A DNA stretch of 64,000 nucleotides. Origin: Bufo bufo (Eukaryota; Chordata; Amphibia; Anura; Bufonidae). Numbering within the stretch: the stretch's first letter is position 1; each line of letters opens with the position of its first letter. The notes under the pieces were generated by a model. It did not search any database. It worked only from the letters and a program-made list of their open reading frames with translations, and had not been told where the DNA came from. The stretch lies in the NCBI RefSeq assembly GCF_905171765.1, contig NC_053392.1, positions 103,962,220 through 104,026,219 on the forward strand. Reading direction: 5' to 3'. Of the stretch, positions 10,201 through 20,250 are shown one piece after another. A program made the translations under genes and the position numbers.

Positions 10201-11650
10201 GGACATATTCTCTAGCTTACCAGGTTGCATTAATGTGGTGGAACATGATGTCATCACTGAACCCCACATAAGGGTTAAAGTAAAACCGTATCGCATCCCA
10301 GAAGCCCGTAGACAAGCAGTCTCAGAGGAGGTTCAGAGGATGTTACAATTAGGGGTAATTGAAAGGTCCAAAAGTGAATGGTCCAGCCCAATTGTGTTGG
10401 TCCCAAAACCAAATGGAAGCTGGCGCTTTTGTAATGACTTTCGGAAACTTAATGAGGTTTCCAAGATGGATGCTTACCCTATGCCTAGGGTGGATGAACT
10501 GGTTGAAAGGTTGGGTCCCGCCAGGTATATAACCACATTAGACCTCACCAAAGGGTATTGGCAAATACCATTAGCAAAGGAGGCCCGAGAGAAAACAGCC
10601 TTTTCTACGTCAGAGGGATGTTTTCACTATGTGAGGATGCCATTTGGGTTGAAAGGGGCCCCTGCTACATTTCAAAGGGCAATGGATGACATTTTGCTTC
10701 CCCACAGGGAATATGCAGCGGCCTACTTAGATGACATTGTTATCTACAGCCTGGATTGGAAAAGCCATTTAAGTAAAGTCCAGGCCGTTCTAGACTCACT
10801 CAGAGAAGCAGGGTTTACAGCCAACCCAGAGAAGTGTGCCATAGGTATGGAGCAGGCCAAATACTTGGGTTATGTTGTGGGAAGAGGCATGATTAAACCC
10901 CAGGCCAACAAGGTAGAAGCCATACAGAGTTGGCCCCGGCCTCTTACAAAAAAACAAGTGCAGGCCTTCTTAGGGATAGTCGGGTATTACCGGCGATTTG
11001 TCCCCAACTTTGCCAGTATTGCTGCTCCTTTGTCTGACCTCACGAAAGGGAAAAAGTCAGTTATGGTTCAGTGGTCCCCGGAGGCAGAAAAGGCGTTTGT
11101 AGAACTAAAGTCCATTCTTTGTAGGCAACCAGTGCTAATAGCGCCAGATTTCTCCAAGGAATTTATAGTACAGACAGATGCATCAGAGGTGGGACTAGGG
11201 GCTGTTATGTCCCAGGTGGTTAACAGAGAAGAGCATCCTGTCATGTATCTAAGTAGGAAACTGAACCCCTGTGAGAGGAATTACTCGATTGTGGAACGGG
11301 AATGTCTGGCAATAAAATGGGCCCTAGGGTCCCTAAGGTATTACCTACTAGGCAGAAAGTTCAGACTCGTCTCAGACCATGCCCCACTGAAGTGGATGAG
11401 TCAAAACAAGGGAAATAATGCTAGGGTAACAAGGTGGTTCCTGGCATTACAGGATTTTGACTATGTGGTGGAACACAGGCCAGGCAAATTGCACATCAAT
11501 GCAGATGCCCTGTCAAGAGTCCATTGTTTGGTTATGGAAGGTGCCAAGCCCCCCGGCTTTAGGCAGAGGGGGGGGATATGTAAGCATGCAGTGGGTGACA
11601 TCATAGATGGTAGGTATGTGTCACTGAGGCTGCTACGCTCAGTGATGTAA
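7277..11650 (+). CDS. Gag-pol polyprotein, Gmr1-like (gag-PR-IN-RT-RH)
   Basis: One uninterrupted 1457-residue frame encodes everything needed for retrotransposition. Residues about 15-75 are Gln/Glu-rich and probably coiled coil. Residues about 170-255 form a capsid segment with the pattern of the SCAN domain. A CX2CX4HX4C zinc knuckle spans 314-327. The protease aspartate is in a DSG motif at 377. Integrase follows, with its zinc site at H594/H599 and C629/C632 and catalytic residues D661, D720 and E756 (D-35-E). Reverse transcriptase has YLDD at 1150-1153. RNase H begins around D1301. In most Ty3/gypsy elements integrase is last, so this order is the Gmr1 signature. The ATG chosen is the first in frame, 43 nt past the primer site. 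The last 24 codons lie inside the 3' LTR. No env-like gene follows. Confidence 0.96.
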   Translation: MSWVKAAAGLQQESVEMEELLKQMVQSNLQQRQALEQQQRAHTEALQAQRQANAQQHETNRLLTEQIAALRDAVTAPQVVHMAGQASGGVRKTVQSALQRMTNEDDVEAYLTVFERIADREKLPVDQWAEVLAPYLTGEPQKAYYDLTLQDSRDYRKLKAEILARMGVSPALQAQRVQQWMFCQDKPPRSQMFDLFHLVRKWLQPESSSPEQMVEKVVMDRYLHSLPGPVQRWVAQGDPQNADQLINLVERYTAAENLLAGAEKIKITPGNPKVYAEPSKRGFKPRGERGQVSVETRKESPEAGSRPLPRRLVCWRCHDLGHIAAHCPMTNERMDCDMARRCSLFAHPACSAIQCQATGPHMCQVTVNASPVTALLDSGSLVTLVRENLVPVLPAPGQGMGVMCVHGDVKNYPVAQVTITTECGTVLHTVGMVKNLLHAMIIGRDFPLFWELWGKMSPKQVKFAPAYDVSHVEEITNQAMPSEPAEIVEGFPLSVLVGDESETVESEQTIPVLDIPQGNFGTAQAQDPTLKGALANVTVLNGVPQEPGADHRYPYFEMHNDLLYRVTKAHNEVIEQLVVPGPYRKMVLEMAHTHVLGGHLGTDKTRERIFQRFYWPGCYKEIDEYCKSCPTCQLKAPRSHFKSPLVPLPIIEIPFERIAMDLVGPLDKSARGHQYILVVLDYATRYPEAVPLRNSSAKTIARELFHICTRVGLPKEILTDQGTPFMSRVMLELCKLLKIKQLKTSVYHPQTDGLVERFNKTLKAMLKKAIEKDGKDWDCLLPYLLFSIREVPQASTGFSPFELLYGRHPRGLLDVAKETWETEVTPYRSVIDHVVQMQERIAKVMPIVKEHLQRAQEAQRSVYNRSARIREFKPGDRVLILVPTVESKLLARWQGPFEVMEKVGEVNYRVHQPGKRKPVQVYHVNLMKPWKERESLSATLLSPTVSGPEFGKVTIASSLSRPQRQETKELLQRNTDIFSSLPGCINVVEHDVITEPHIRVKVKPYRIPEARRQAVSEEVQRMLQLGVIERSKSEWSSPIVLVPKPNGSWRFCNDFRKLNEVSKMDAYPMPRVDELVERLGPARYITTLDLTKGYWQIPLAKEAREKTAFSTSEGCFHYVRMPFGLKGAPATFQRAMDDILLPHREYAAAYLDDIVIYSLDWKSHLSKVQAVLDSLREAGFTANPEKCAIGMEQAKYLGYVVGRGMIKPQANKVEAIQSWPRPLTKKQVQAFLGIVGYYRRFVPNFASIAAPLSDLTKGKKSVMVQWSPEAEKAFVELKSILCRQPVLIAPDFSKEFIVQTDASEVGLGAVMSQVVNREEHPVMYLSRKLNPCERNYSIVERECLAIKWALGSLRYYLLGRKFRLVSDHAPLKWMSQNKGNNARVTRWFLALQDFDYVVEHRPGKLHINADALSRVHCLVMEGAKPPGFRQRGGICKHAVGDIIDGRYVSLRLLRSVM
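11565..11576 (+). promoter_or_regulatory. Polypurine tract
   Basis: An all-purine run (agaggggggggga type) ends 2 nt before the 3' LTR. It is the expected primer for plus-strand DNA synthesis. It lies inside the coding frame. Confidence 0.85.
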
Positions 11651-12050
11651 ATCCCGGAGGTAAGTAGTGACCAGTGGTGGTAGATCACTGAGTTGGTGGT
11701 AGCTGGAGTTTGGGTCCGGGATTTAGGAGTGACTGAAGAGCTTGGGTGGGAAGGTCACTCCCATACTCCATCTCGGGTGTTACCGCCACACACACAGGTG
11801 TGATGGTGATTAAAAGTACACTCTGCCAGAGAGCAGTGTGTGTGGATGGTGGTCTGAGAGGAAGACTGCTGAACCAAACCTCTTGGCAGTGAGGATTTGC
11901 TGGGAGAAAACTGCAGCTGGTGAGAAGCCTGTATCACTGCGTGTTGTTATTTCATTTGGACTGTTCTGTTATTTGAAGAAAGCAAGCCTGTACTGTACTG
12001 TGTGCCTAATAAACCCTGAAAAGAGACTGTTTTAGTGGTCCCGTCTCACA
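11579..12050 (+). repeat. 3' LTR of the young Gmr1-like element
   Basis: 472 bp, differing from the 5' LTR by one base. The polyprotein stop codon is at 11648-11650, within it. Confidence 0.96.
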
Positions 12051-14480
12051 CTATCCAATCTTGCATCTAGGCAACGTACTCAATTACACTTTTATGTGGA
12101 GTGGGTTTTTGTTTCCACGCTTCTTTGTTCACGTCCAAGAGACTGCTAGGGTGTCTGACATATAGCAGTTCGAAGGGCGATAACCTAGTAGAGGCCTGGG
12201 GTACCTCTCGTGAACATGAGATAGGGCAGAAGGAGGTTCCAGTCCTTCCCATCTTTAGCCACCACCCTTTTTAACATATTTTTTAATGTTTGGTTAAACC
12301 TTTCTACCAGACCGTCCATTTGCGGATCGTAAACGGATGTCCGTAGCTGTTTTATGTGCAGCAACTTACCGAGTTCCCTCATCACCTTAGACATAAAAGG
12401 GGTCCCTTGGTCGGTCAGAACCTCTTTAGGTAGTCCTACTCGGGAAAACATCTCCATTAACTCCTTAGCTATGAGTTTGGCCGAGGTATGTCGCAGTGGC
12501 ACCGCCTCCGGGTACCGAGTGGCATAGTCTAGAATGACTAAGATGTGTTGATGTTCTCTGGCGGACTTCGGTACTGGGCCTATGAGGTCCATAGCTATTC
12601 GGTCAAACGGTACTTCGATAATCGGGAGAGGTACTAGGGGACTACAGAAATGTGGCTGGGAGCTAGTTATCTGGCAGGTTGGGTAAGTCTCACAAAACTC
12701 TTCCACTTCTTTGAATATGCTGGGCCAATAAAACCGCTGTAGAATACGATCCTGAGATTTCGGCAGACCCAGGTGACACCCGAGAACGTGTTGGTGGGCT
12801 AGATCTAACACAAGCTTGCGATAAGCCTTGGGGACCACCAACTGTTCAATAGGCTCACCCCATAGTTGGTTTACCAGATACAACATATCCAGATGAACCA
12901 CAAAACGGGGTAACACTGACTCTGCCCCAGGTTGTTGTGGTTTACCATCTACTATTAACGCATATTCCCAGGCGCGGGACAGGGTTGGGTCTCGACGTAG
13001 GGCGGTACCAAAATTATCCCCGAAGACATTGAGGTTTTACAATTCAGGACCTGGCGGCAAGTCCTCCACGTCTCCCACCATCACACTGGGGGTCTCCCCC
13101 TGAGCTGGGCCACTCTGCTAGGGTTACCCCTGTGTCATGGGTATCAGTCACTCTCATAGCAGGCCACAGTGCTGGGAAGCCCGGGAAGTCTCTCCCTATT
13201 ATAAGTTCATAATGTAGATTTGTGGTGACAGTTCCCTCGTGGGTCCATCTACCGGCCACCGTAGTTAGAGACACCAGCACAGTGGGGTAGTCTTTTAAGT
13301 CTCTGTGGATGCACGTCACCCCGACTTTCCGGCCAGTATACTCATTGGACCGCACCAGGGTAGCCCATACTAGGGTCACCAGACTCCCTGAGTCCAGCAG
13401 AGCCTCCGCTGGAGTGTCTCCCACTTCCACCTGGCACAAGTGATCTAGAGACTCTGGGGTACCTGTTGCACACAGCCTCCTGGCATATAGCGACTGACGG
13501 TAGCCATAGTTAGTGTCCATGGGCTCAACTCGATAGAGACAGTCAGCCCTTACATGGCCAGGCTCCTGACACCACCAGCAAACTACCGGAGCCAGGTCTG
13601 CCATGGATACATCCCGGGCAGGTTTTATTGGCTCAAATCTCCAGGCCTGGGGTGGAGATTTCTAGGGTTTGCCGACCCCCCTCCCGACAGAACCCTCCTT
13701 TAGATTCCTGGTAGCTTCAAAGCATTCCACCAGGTCCACCATCTCAAGGGAATTTCCAGGAGACACCTGACCAATCCAGTGCTGGAGAGGGTATGGCAAA
13801 GCCCTCCAGAACATATCAGCTAACAGACGATCCAGCATAGCAGAGGGACTCAGTACATCAGGCTGTTCCCATTTTTGCAAGAGGTGAAGTAAGTTATAAT
13901 ACTGGGGTCTTGCAGGCTCAGCCGGGTTGAACCCCAACTTATGCACCCACTGGGCCCGGACCAACACATTCACCCCCAGTTTTGCCAGAATCTCACCCTT
14001 GACTTTCTCAATAGTCAGCCGCTTGATCATCCGGCAAGTAGAAATACACCCGCTGGGAATCTGATGTTAGGAACGGAGCGACGACCTCAGCCCACTGGTC
14101 ACAGGGTAGCTTTTCACTGATGGCCACTTTCTCATACATCGCCAGATAGGTGTCGATGTCGTCTGCGGGGTCATCTTAGGAATAGCGGCATGGACTGCTT
14201 TCCTGGCAATGTGGACGCTCGGGGTGGCTCCTGCTGTCTGCAAAGCATTCACGTGTTGTAGCAGCAACTGGTTAGTCTCCTGCTGCTACTTATTAGCCTC
14301 GCGTTGCTGCAGGATTTTCTCTCGCTGATGCAGATTAGCCTCCATGAGGGCCTTCACAACAGCCTACATTTTATCGTGGGGTACTGGTTATAATACAGCT
14401 GGTTTAATGTACGACATACAACCGTGCCTAAAAAATGCAGAAACCAAAAATATCGGCGTTCCTGCCAGCCTCACTGCTCT
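12051..14480 (-). pseudogene. Older Gmr1-like element: gag, protease and integrase
   Basis: This is the 5' half of the broken gene that continues at 6741, read leftward. Gag remnants lie at about 14340-13662 and include a SCAN-like capsid stretch (13662-14030). A knuckle CWWCQEPGHVRADC and a protease with LLDSGSLVTLV lie at 13044-13604. Integrase follows at 12185-12916, with the HHCC region, MDLIGP, TDQGTPF and DGLVERFN motifs, and runs to the insertion junction. Frameshifts and stops separate the blocks. The protein is clearly related to the young element but not identical, so they are two lineages or ages of one family. Confidence 0.9.
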
Positions 14481-14498
14481 TGCCCGCATCCTCCATCA
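14481..14498 (-). promoter_or_regulatory. Primer binding site of the older Gmr1-like element
   Basis: On the minus strand it reads TGATGGAGGATGCGGGCA, 2 nt inside the LTR end at 14501. It is the same tRNA-Ala-type site as at 7216-7233 with one mismatch. Confidence 0.7.
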
Positions 14499-14536
14499 AT
14501 TGTGGGGTTTCGCTCTGGTATACAGGATTAGGGGAC

Positions 14537-15540
14537 GCTCTGGTAGACCCAGAGGAGGAAACTTTATAGAGGATCAGACACGGCCGATATCGGATGAGAT
14601 ACAACGTAACCAGTTGTCCGATATCAGTCTGGATCCTTCCACTGAGGGGTGAATTATAAGCCACAAATTTTTTTTGCGTCACCTGGTCCGAGATTCGACC
14701 CGCAGGGTAATCAACATGGTTGCCATTTGACTATCATAGCTAAATCTGCCGTACTATCATTTACCCAGTACGCCGTATTGAATTGGAGACTCGGCACCCT
14801 ATGGACACAAGGTTCTCCCTCTATTTATGACCGCTTCGAGACTTTTATCCACTCTTTGAGTAGTCATCGAACCGTATGTGTTTTTTCCTCCTTTAAGTAA
14901 TATTGCTGGGTCTAATATAACATGTAACGACACCGAGGTATCAACAACGGTGTTCTACACCCGTTTAACGGAGTTCAGTTTATCTACCTGCTCTCCGTTC
15001 TCTGACTATCTAAGTTTATCTGTTTTTATTGATTATCTTTATATCTACTTTCATCACCCCCTGATGATCCCACACTGTGGGGGAAACGCGTCAGGGTTTT
15101 TCAGATCACTATCATAACTATCACATTAATTATCTGGGTGTTTTTTAGATTACTCGGTGCACCTTGTACCTCTTGATGTGTCCTCACATCAACAGGGTTG
15201 TATACATAGGGCACCTTTTCTATATGTTTGTCTGTCTGTTTATTAGGTAGCCCACCACGTAGACAGCATCCACTACCTGTCATTTCTTTTTTGAGGGAAT
15301 GATAGGAGGTGGTAGTTTAGGCTCGAGGACAGGGAGTCCCCACCATCAGGGGGCGTCTCTGGGCTGATGTGTAGTTCAGGGTATCAGTGAAGGAATATTA
15401 TTCCCGCACCCATTATTAGCTCACCCAACCACTGGTGGATCTACCTTAAAACAGTGTAGTGGAGTTTGTCATGTCATACGTGTTTGAATTTCATTAAAAT
15501 ATTTTTATAAGGGTTGACTCTATTGCTGGATTATGTTGAC
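14537..15540 (+). mobile_element. Insertion in the old LTR, probably Penelope-like fragment
   Basis: About 1 kb splits the older 5' LTR between GGGGAC (14531-14536) and GCAGTATAG (15541). GAC also ends the insert, so a 3-bp duplication is possible. It has no coding domain that I recognise. It carries a hammerhead-like motif on the plus strand (15057-15096), a known mark of Penelope-like terminal repeats. The family call rests on that motif. Confidence 0.5.
15057..15096 (+). ncRNA. Hammerhead ribozyme-like motif
   Basis: CTGATGA at 15061-15067 is followed by a 5-bp stem (CCCAC/GTGGG, loop ACT), then GAAA (15083-15086) and CGCGTC (15087-15092). CCC before and GGG after could form stem I, although the pair next to the cleavage site would be C-A. 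The very short stem III is like the minimal hammerheads reported in Penelope-like elements. Activity is not shown. Confidence 0.6.
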
Positions 15541-15674
15541 GCAGTATAGAGGCAACAACAAGTTCTTTGGATCAAACAGTTGTGTGCTTGATTCACACTT
15601 TATACAAGTGAAAAAACAAGCAGTCATAATAAAGCAAAAAGTCACCTTGCGGTGTTGGTGGTAATTCACACCAT

Positions 15675-15990
15675 ATCCTTACAATAAACAAGCCTCAAAA
15701 CACACACAGATGGGGAACCTCCAGTCTCTAATCAATCTCCAGATCCCTTTCTGACTTTTCCAAAAGCCAACTAAAGATGAACTCATGTGGTAGCATCATG
15801 ATCTTGGTACTGAAAAGGAATACACTCCATCCACAAATTATGCAGCAGCAGCAACAATGTTTTTTCTATAATCAAGTATAAAACTAATAGTGTAATACAG
15901 TTCCCTAACAATAGTGACATACAGATCGTCAATAATACTTCAATAAGTGCTCAGATAATACCACAATACAGTTCTAAAATACAGACAATG
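15675..15990. other. No gene recognised
   Basis: AT-rich DNA after the truncated LTR. I see nothing I can name. Confidence 0.3.
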
Positions 15991-16304
15991 GGGGTCATTT
16001 ATCCTACTAAAATATGCCTATAGTAGGTGTATTTCAGGCGCAGATAGCTGCGCAACTAGCCGTTGTGACTTCGTCCTGCTCACGCCAGTTCTAAAATTGT
16101 GGCTGGTGAAGGGGAAGGGCCAGCAGGACCCTCTCATTTACCATTTTCTAAGCCTGTTTTAGGCATAAAAAAGCTCTAAATGTAAGACAGATTGGAAGCT
16201 GTCTTACATTTAGAACTGGCGCTGGATGGACCAAAGTTATGGAGAGGCCGGCGCCTCCACATAACTTTGGTAGAACTACTGCCATTTTTTATAAATAAAC
16301 CCCA
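15991..16304. repeat. MITE with GGGGTCATTTAT ends
   Basis: It begins ggggtcatttat and ends ataaataaacccc, an imperfect inverted pair. The centre has a hairpin around 'ctaaatgtaagacag' and 'ctgtcttacatttag' (16175-16212). A related partial copy with the same 'taaatgtaagacag' and 'ccataactt' words lies at 42462-42660. Confidence 0.65.
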
Positions 16305-18844
16305 AAGTGTATGTCATCTAGTGCTCAAGTAATGTCACCATACAGTGGACATATAATGAATAGACCGGCACTCCGTAATTTCTTTGAAAACAGACTTTTA
16401 TTCAACTGCCGGCGGTATGTAAATTAGGGTCTTGGAGTCAAGGGGGCAGTGGCTTGCCGCATCCCTTTTCCCACCCCTTAGTGTTTGATTGATAGAATTT
16501 CCCATTCCCTCCATGATGCGCGCTCAACCGTATTCTTACACATGCACGGTGTCCCAGCAATTTCCAAATCTGCGCATTGTTCTCTGACGCTTTGAGCTAG
16601 TTTTCAGTAGCTCAATGCGTAGGGAATTTTGGGGACATGGCTTATGTGCGAGAATACATTCGACCGTCTGGCATTGGATGCAATAAAGTATACCTTAAGA
16701 GAGATGAAACTGCTTGTGAAGACTGGTAAATGAGATGATCATTTGAAAGCTCTTACGTCCTTGATGTTGGGTGGATTTCGACTCTCTGCTCCCCTGCTCT
16801 GCATGTTGCCTCCTATTTTTGCGTTAACTAATATTGTCTTAAGAGACAGCTATGAATCACGGTGTAGTATGTCTGAGCCGTAGCAGATGGCTTTCGAGAG
16901 ACTTCACTTTGCCTCGGAGCAGACAGCATGTCATCCATTATTAAGCAAGCTCTGTCCTGATCACCAAACTGACTCCCTCTCTCTAGAATAACATTACTAA
17001 GTGTGCATTGATTGCAGGCTAAAATTTCAGATAAGGCTAATTGCTCGTAAATATGAAATATCCAAATATACTGTATATGAATATCAAAACTATTATTGAT
17101 TGTTATATAGGTATATGCAGGAAAGTAGACTGCTCTTGCTCCAGGTATTGCTGATCTTTAGAACATACGGATGGAGTAACACTCCTGTTTTCTGAGTTGT
17201 TATCTAATCTAAGCAAACACCTTCAATTGCTTTTCAATGGCTTTTGTCTCAAGATAACGGGAAGAGTTAAGACATTTGAGTTAAGAGCTGGAATGCTAAC
17301 CCTGCTACATCTGTAGTTGTTCTACAAATGACTTTGGTTAGACAGGCTTCAGTCTTCATGTAATGATGCCCAGATACAAGGTATGAAATATATCTGTAAG
17401 TCAACGTTCAGGCACAATAGGTGTGTTGAGTAAATTGGCTTCCATTTTTTATATAGTTTGAATCTTAGTATGAGGTTCCAGTAGTCAAATCTTCAGCACC
17501 AACCGCTGAAAAGCCACGTGCACGGTAGCCAAGAGACACAAGGCTTTCAAGTCATTGGATTGGAATGCTGGTCTTAGAGGTACAGTAGCAACAACTTGTA
17601 AGGCATTTGCCCATAAAATATAAGTATACTTTATAACTAGCCAGCTTTCCCATTCAGGAGTTTTTTTGTACTTATAGGCAGTGTAATGTCTACCATTAGT
17701 GGTTGCCACCTGTGGACATCCAACATTGCTTAAATTAATACCCCGTTTCATGCATACCACTGGTTTTGTAATCCATGCAATTTTGCTTACTTTCTTTTTC
17801 TATACAGAATAAACTAAATCTGTTTCAAATACTTAGTTCACAGCTTTCCACATAAATGCAGCTTATAGTATAATATAGCCTCTGAATCACAGATTTCTAT
17901 AATGATACATTTGATGATTTGTCCTTGGAAACTTGTACACAAGAGGGCTCTTGACAGATGTATTTAATTTCATGAATACTTACCATCACCTTCTCCTTCA
18001 TTGGCCTCGTCTTGTGTATGGTTTCTGTGTATACAGCACTTCTCTCTGGTCACTAATGACTCTATGGTCATTATGGTCTTTCCCTGGAGAGCAGAATTGT
18101 AGCTGTTGAAACATTATGTTATTTTTTATGCTATTTGATAGCATACGTCAGCACCTGAGAAGATTGTATTTGGTCCCTGACATAATAATTACTGCACAAT
18201 CAATATAACAATTACTTCTGTAAGTGTTACAAAGATCTGCTAATGAGAACTATGCAACTGAGCTAGCTAGGAGGAACCATCATGAAGAGCAATCATCAAC
18301 TCATTGGGCTTCCCACTGGGGGGGTGGAAATACTAGCTGATTTTGCTTTTGATTGAGTGCCTGGTGTACTATAATGACCACATACACATGGATATACAGT
18401 GGAGAAAAAAATCTGACAAACTGGTGTCCATACTCAAAAGAATATGAGACAAGTGATAGCATGGAGGGGTAGCTACATTTCCTTGTTAACAAGATGTGTA
18501 TAGAGTTAATACTAAAAGGGTTCTCTGAGATCAGGAGCCCCTTTTGATATTGCTAGGCAGGATGCAGGGATTAAAAAATAAAAAATATATAAAGACTTTC
18601 TTGTCACCAGCACTCTGGTGCAAGCACCAAGCTCCTCCACGTCTGGTCCTCAGCTGGACCAGAACCCCTTTAAGGTGTACCCCCAGTGTCAACACAAGTA
18701 TACCACTGGCGCTAGAAGTATCCATTCCTGCAAGCAGATGGTCATCAGATGTTTGTAGCTCCAAGGAATTCCCCTTTAGCTACTTGCACATGTAGCATAT
18801 TATGTGTGTCTCTACCTACCAACAGTGAGTCCATGTATACATGG
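16305..18844. other. No gene recognised
   Basis: No transposon domain, RNA gene or convincing exon. About 16345-16700 has 'ccggcactccgtaatttc...cagacttttattca', which resembles a retroelement terminus, possibly Penelope-like. About 18505-18700 looks like MITE debris (ccccttttgata, agaacccctttaa). The 91-aa minus frame at 17485-17760 resembles nothing I know. Confidence 0.3.
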
Positions 18845-18852
18845 ATGTAGAG

Positions 18853-19491
18853 TATGGATGAGCGAACCCAAACAGCAAAGTTCGGGTTAGTACCGAACTT
18901 TGCGTGTTCGGGTAACCGGACCCGAACTCTGACTTTTTCACTGTCCGGGTTCAGTGTTTCTGGATGATTTTAATATTTTCCGTTATAACATGGTTATATC
19001 GGAAAATATCGGAAAATAATAGCATTCTTAAGACAGAATTCAAAACAATATGGCCATTTAGGGGTTAAAAACAAAACAGCTCACCTCATCCACTTTCTTT
19101 TATCTTCACTGAACAAGACCGGCCAAAGGACCTGCGATGTGCACGATGATGTCACAGCGCTGTCCCACGTGGTGCCGTCATCACGCATATCGCAGGTCCT
19201 TTGGTAGGTCCTGTTCAGTGAAGATAGAAGAAGCTGCTCAAGTGGATGAGGTGAGTTGTTTTTTTTCTTCTTTTTTTAACCCTAACTGGCCATATTGTTT
19301 TGCATTCTGTCTTAAGAATGCTATTATTTTCCGATTATAAACATGCTATTACGGAAAATAAAAAAGTGAAGTTTGGGTCCCCATTGACTTCAATAGGGTT
19401 CTTGGTCTGTGTCAAGTTCGGGTCCCGAACTTTGACCTGAAATTCTGCTGAATCCGGAGAACCCGAACTTCCACAAATTCTCTCATCCCTA
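18853..19491. mobile_element. Fold-back hAT-like MITE with 8-bp target duplication
   Basis: A 639-bp element starting TATGGATGAGCGAA and ending TTCTCTCATCCCTA. The 8-bp repeat ATGTAGAG lies at 18845-18852 and 19492-19499. Inside is a long inverted repeat with arms of about 150 bp (about 19010-19165 and 19185-19335), both carrying 'aataatagcattcttaagac' and 'caaaggacctgcgat'. It is non-coding, and the transcript would fold into a long hairpin. Confidence 0.82.
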
Positions 19492-19499
19492 ATGTAGAG

Positions 19500-20250
19500 T
19501 GTTGGATTTTAAGATCTGCACCATGACATTTTATTTTGTGAATTTTCACTGCGGATTTCACTCCTTTCAATTTGAGGAGTGAAAGCCGAGGTGAAGTCCA
19601 CAGAAAATCCATGTAGAGATCTGTTATGCTTGCATAAAAGATCAAACGTTTGCTCGCTTGTTGGTTGATCACTGCTCTGTTTACACCGGGGCAATGATCA
19701 GGAATGAACGTTCTTATGAAGGCTTGTTTGATCTTAGGCCTGTGAGGGTCCTTAGAGGTTGAGAAGCTTCTTCATGCAAGATGTACCATTTCTTGTTTAG
19801 AGTGTCAGCATGAGGGCCTATCATAGTTCTTCACCCTTGTGTCATAGGAGTCCACCACTAAGAGCCATGACTCGTCTACTAGTTTAGTGACACTGTGTAT
19901 TATATTTTTTCTACTTTCCAAAGTAGCAAAAGCCATGTATCACACTAGGGAAGTTCTGGTACTGTTTGTGGAACCTGCTAAATCACTGCTCTACAGGTAC
20001 ATGATCTCACACATTGAGGAGATTTATGAGACTGTCTAGGAGAAGAACTGTGTTTGCTGCCTATGCCAGTCACTGCACAGTTTTCACTTTGTATTCTACT
20101 GTAGAAAAATGAATGATACCTTGTACCTGATGGTCAGTGTGTTATGTCAGCCCAAACCTGAGTGGCTGAATGATCATAGGAAACCTTGATGTTCCACTTG
20201 CTATGAAAGTCTTTAGGCTAGATTCACTAAGAGTGGCATTCCATAATGTC
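19500..20250. other. No gene recognised
   Basis: No coding similarity or clear repeat ends. Overlapping minus-strand frames at 19412-19694 are unconvincing. Confidence 0.3.

Larger units (their letters stand above)
6742..12050 (+). mobile_element. Young, apparently intact Gmr1-like LTR retrotransposon
   Basis: A 5309-bp element with two 472-bp LTRs, a tRNA-type primer site, one 1457-codon gag-pol frame and a polypurine tract. The 4-bp direct repeat CTAT lies at 6738-6741 and 12051-12054. Its proteins are Ty3/gypsy-like, but integrase precedes reverse transcriptase, which is the arrangement published for Gmr1-like elements of deuterostomes. It sits inside the integrase region of an older relative in the opposite orientation. 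I see no disabling mutation, so it may be capable of movement or have moved very recently. Confidence 0.95.
14501..15674 (-). repeat. Partial, interrupted 5' LTR of the older element
   Basis: 14501-14536 and 15541-15674 together match 4539-4708 of the 3' LTR. They are separated by a 1-kb insertion. Similarity stops abruptly after 15674 (cacaccat), so the outer part of this LTR is missing and no target duplication can be read for the older element. Confidence 0.85.

Noticed and set aside
7485..10296. Minus-strand frames of 60-97 codons over the Gmr1-like gene
   Set aside because: They are antisense shadows of the 1457-codon frame, with no motifs or conserved starts.
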